A DNA stretch of 5,809 nt, from contig JACRIP010000493.1 of NCBI GenBank assembly GCA_016220045.1, positions 1 through 5,809 on the forward strand, written 5' to 3'. The notes beneath the pieces were generated by a model. That model saw only the letters and a list, made by a program, of their open reading frames with translations, did no database searches and was not told the DNA's origin. The translations under genes and the position numbers were made by a program. This DNA comes from Planctomycetota bacterium (GTDB taxonomy: Bacteria; Planctomycetota; MHYJ01; WSZJ01; JACPWG01). Shown in pieces: positions 4,896-5,809 of this stretch; the stretch's first letter is position 1; the number at the start of each line of letters is the position of its first letter.

Positions 4896-5809
4896 CTACG
4901 GGACCATACGCAGATCCATGGCATCCCCGACCTCGATCCGGCGCGCGACGTCGAGGCCTTCGACCAGCCGCCCGAAGACCGTGTAGTTCCCGTCCAGGTG
5001 CGGCGTGGGAATGAGCGTGAGGAAGAGCTGGCAGCCGCCCGTGTCCTTGCCGGCCTTCGGCATCCCCAGCGCGCCCGCGTCGAAGCGCCGGCGGTTGATT
5101 TCGTCGCGGACCGTTTCGCCGTCGTCGCCCCAGCCGTCGCCGCGCGGATCGCCGCCCTGAATCACGAAGTTGGGCACGACGCGATGAAAGGTGAGGCCGC
5201 GATAGAACCCGCGCTCGACGCGGTCCACAAAGCGCGCCACGTGGACCGGGGCCTCCGCGGGGAAGAGCTCGAGCAGCATCCGGCCCTTGGCGGTTTCGAT
5301 CGCGACGCGGGGCGGGCGGTCGAAGCGGCGGGTGGGTGGACCCGGCGCGGGCGGCTGCGGGGGCACGCAGGTCTCGGGCGACGCTTCCTGGTCGAGCGCC
5401 AGCAACGTTTTGCGCGCCTGGGTGCGCACGGCGGCGTACGGATCGGCGAGCCCGGCGCGGGCGATCTCGGCGCCCGCGGGCAACGCCCATTTCTCCAGCA
5501 GGGCGAGGATCTCCTCGCGGACCTCGTACCATTCGCGGCCCGACGAGGCGGAGTACGCCGCGGCGAGGGCGGGCAGGAAACGCGCCTCCTTGCGCTCCTC
5601 CAGCAGGGAGAGCGCCGTGCCGCGCAGGGCGAGATCGTTTTCGCCGAGCGCGCGCAAGATCAAGGGAATCGGGGTTTCGCCCGAGATTCCTTCGAGTGCT
5701 TCGAGCACGGCGGCGCGCAGCACGACGTCGCCGTCGGACCAGAGGTGGAAGAGTCCGTGTACCGGGTCTTCGCCGGAGACCTCGGCGGCGGCGCGCAGGG
5801 CGAGGGCGG
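4896..5809 (-). CDS. HEAT-repeat protein with C-terminal cyclophilin-type peptidyl-prolyl cis-trans isomerase domain (5' partial)
   Basis: The reading frame is open to the right edge of the window, so the N-terminus is missing; at least 304 codons are present. Upstream part (5809 to about 5400) encodes HEAT-like helical repeats with segments such as VVLRAAVLEALEG, LALRGTALSLLEE and AAVRTQARKTLLAL. A Pro-rich linker (PPQPPAPGPP) then leads to a complete cyclophilin domain that would catalyse proline cis-trans isomerisation. Key motifs are FHR (5189-5181, catalytic Arg), FVIQGGD (QGGD at 5159-5148), GMPKAGKDTGGCQLF and PTPHLDGNYTVFG. The position equivalent to Trp121 of human cyclophilin A is His, as in many bacterial cyclophilins that bind cyclosporin poorly. 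A GTG at 5723 could be taken as a start, but it is a Val codon inside a helical repeat that continues upstream without a stop. Similar HEAT-cyclophilin fusions exist in several environmental phyla, some with a second N-terminal cyclophilin domain that could lie outside the window. Export status is unknown. Confidence 0.92.
   Translation of the reverse strand, partial: ALALRAAAEVSGEDPVHGLFHLWSDGDVVLRAAVLEALEGISGETPIPLILRALGENDLALRGTALSLLEERKEARFLPALAAAYSASSGREWYEVREEILALLEKWALPAGAEIARAGLADPYAAVRTQARKTLLALDQEASPETCVPPQPPAPGPPTRRFDRPPRVAIETAKGRMLLELFPAEAPVHVARFVDRVERGFYRGLTFHRVVPNFVIQGGDPRGDGWGDDGETVRDEINRRRFDAGALGMPKAGKDTGGCQLFLTLIPTPHLDGNYTVFGRLVEGLDVARRIEVGDAMDLRMVP

Noticed and set aside
4651..5014. 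Several short open frames in both strands through the intergenic region
   Set aside because: They lack ribosome-binding sites, overlap the promoter, the palindrome or the cyclophilin gene, and have shadow-like composition.
5721..5723. GTG as the start of a stand-alone 275-residue cyclophilin protein
   Set aside because: The frame continues upstream to the window edge with HEAT-like sequence, and the GTG lies inside a repeat helix (DGDVVLRAAVLEAL). The gene is better read as truncated by the window.

Overview
This window comes from a GC-rich bacterial genome. All four genes I can support lie on the minus strand, so the region reads from high to low coordinates. The proteins are HEAT-repeat fusions (HEAT plus von Willebrand A, HEAT plus cyclophilin), a secreted or lipid-anchored 5'-nucleotidase, and a BMP-family nucleoside-binding protein. 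That mix suggests a Gram-negative-type environmental bacterium with many HEAT-repeat proteins, such as Planctomycetota, Myxococcota, Acidobacteriota or similar. The lineage is inferred from gene style only, and no rRNA or other marker gene is present.

Layout, in transcription order (right to left). (1) From beyond position 5809 to 4896: the C-terminal part of a HEAT-repeat protein ending in a cyclophilin-type peptidyl-prolyl isomerase domain; its 5' end is outside the window. (2) 4895-4577: a 319-base intergenic region. It holds a 61-base imperfect palindrome that looks like a dispersed REP/MITE-type element, and a textbook sigma-70 promoter (TTGACA, 17-base spacer, TAGAAT) pointing left. (3) 4576-2927: an exported protein with HEAT repeats followed by a von Willebrand A domain. 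(4) 2908-1196: a probable lipoprotein 5'-nucleotidase/metallophosphatase, starting 18 bases after the previous stop, with its Shine-Dalgarno sequence overlapping that stop codon. (5) 1139-120: an exported BMP-family (PnrA/TmpC/Med-like) substrate-binding protein, 56 bases downstream, with a small GC hairpin in the gap. (6) 118-1: a 7-base tandem repeat (about 17 units), beginning one base after the BMP stop and running off the window edge.

Genes 3-5 most likely form one transcript from the promoter at 4626-4654. The nucleotidase and the BMP protein make biochemical sense together: the first would release nucleosides from nucleotides outside the cytoplasm, and the second would capture them for an ABC importer. 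No permease or ATPase gene is in the window. The role of the HEAT-vWA protein in this set is unknown. I see no strong evidence for a wholly new system. The points most worth following are the operon combination, the altered metal-site residue in the vWA domain, the palindromic element next to the promoter, and the heptamer repeat.
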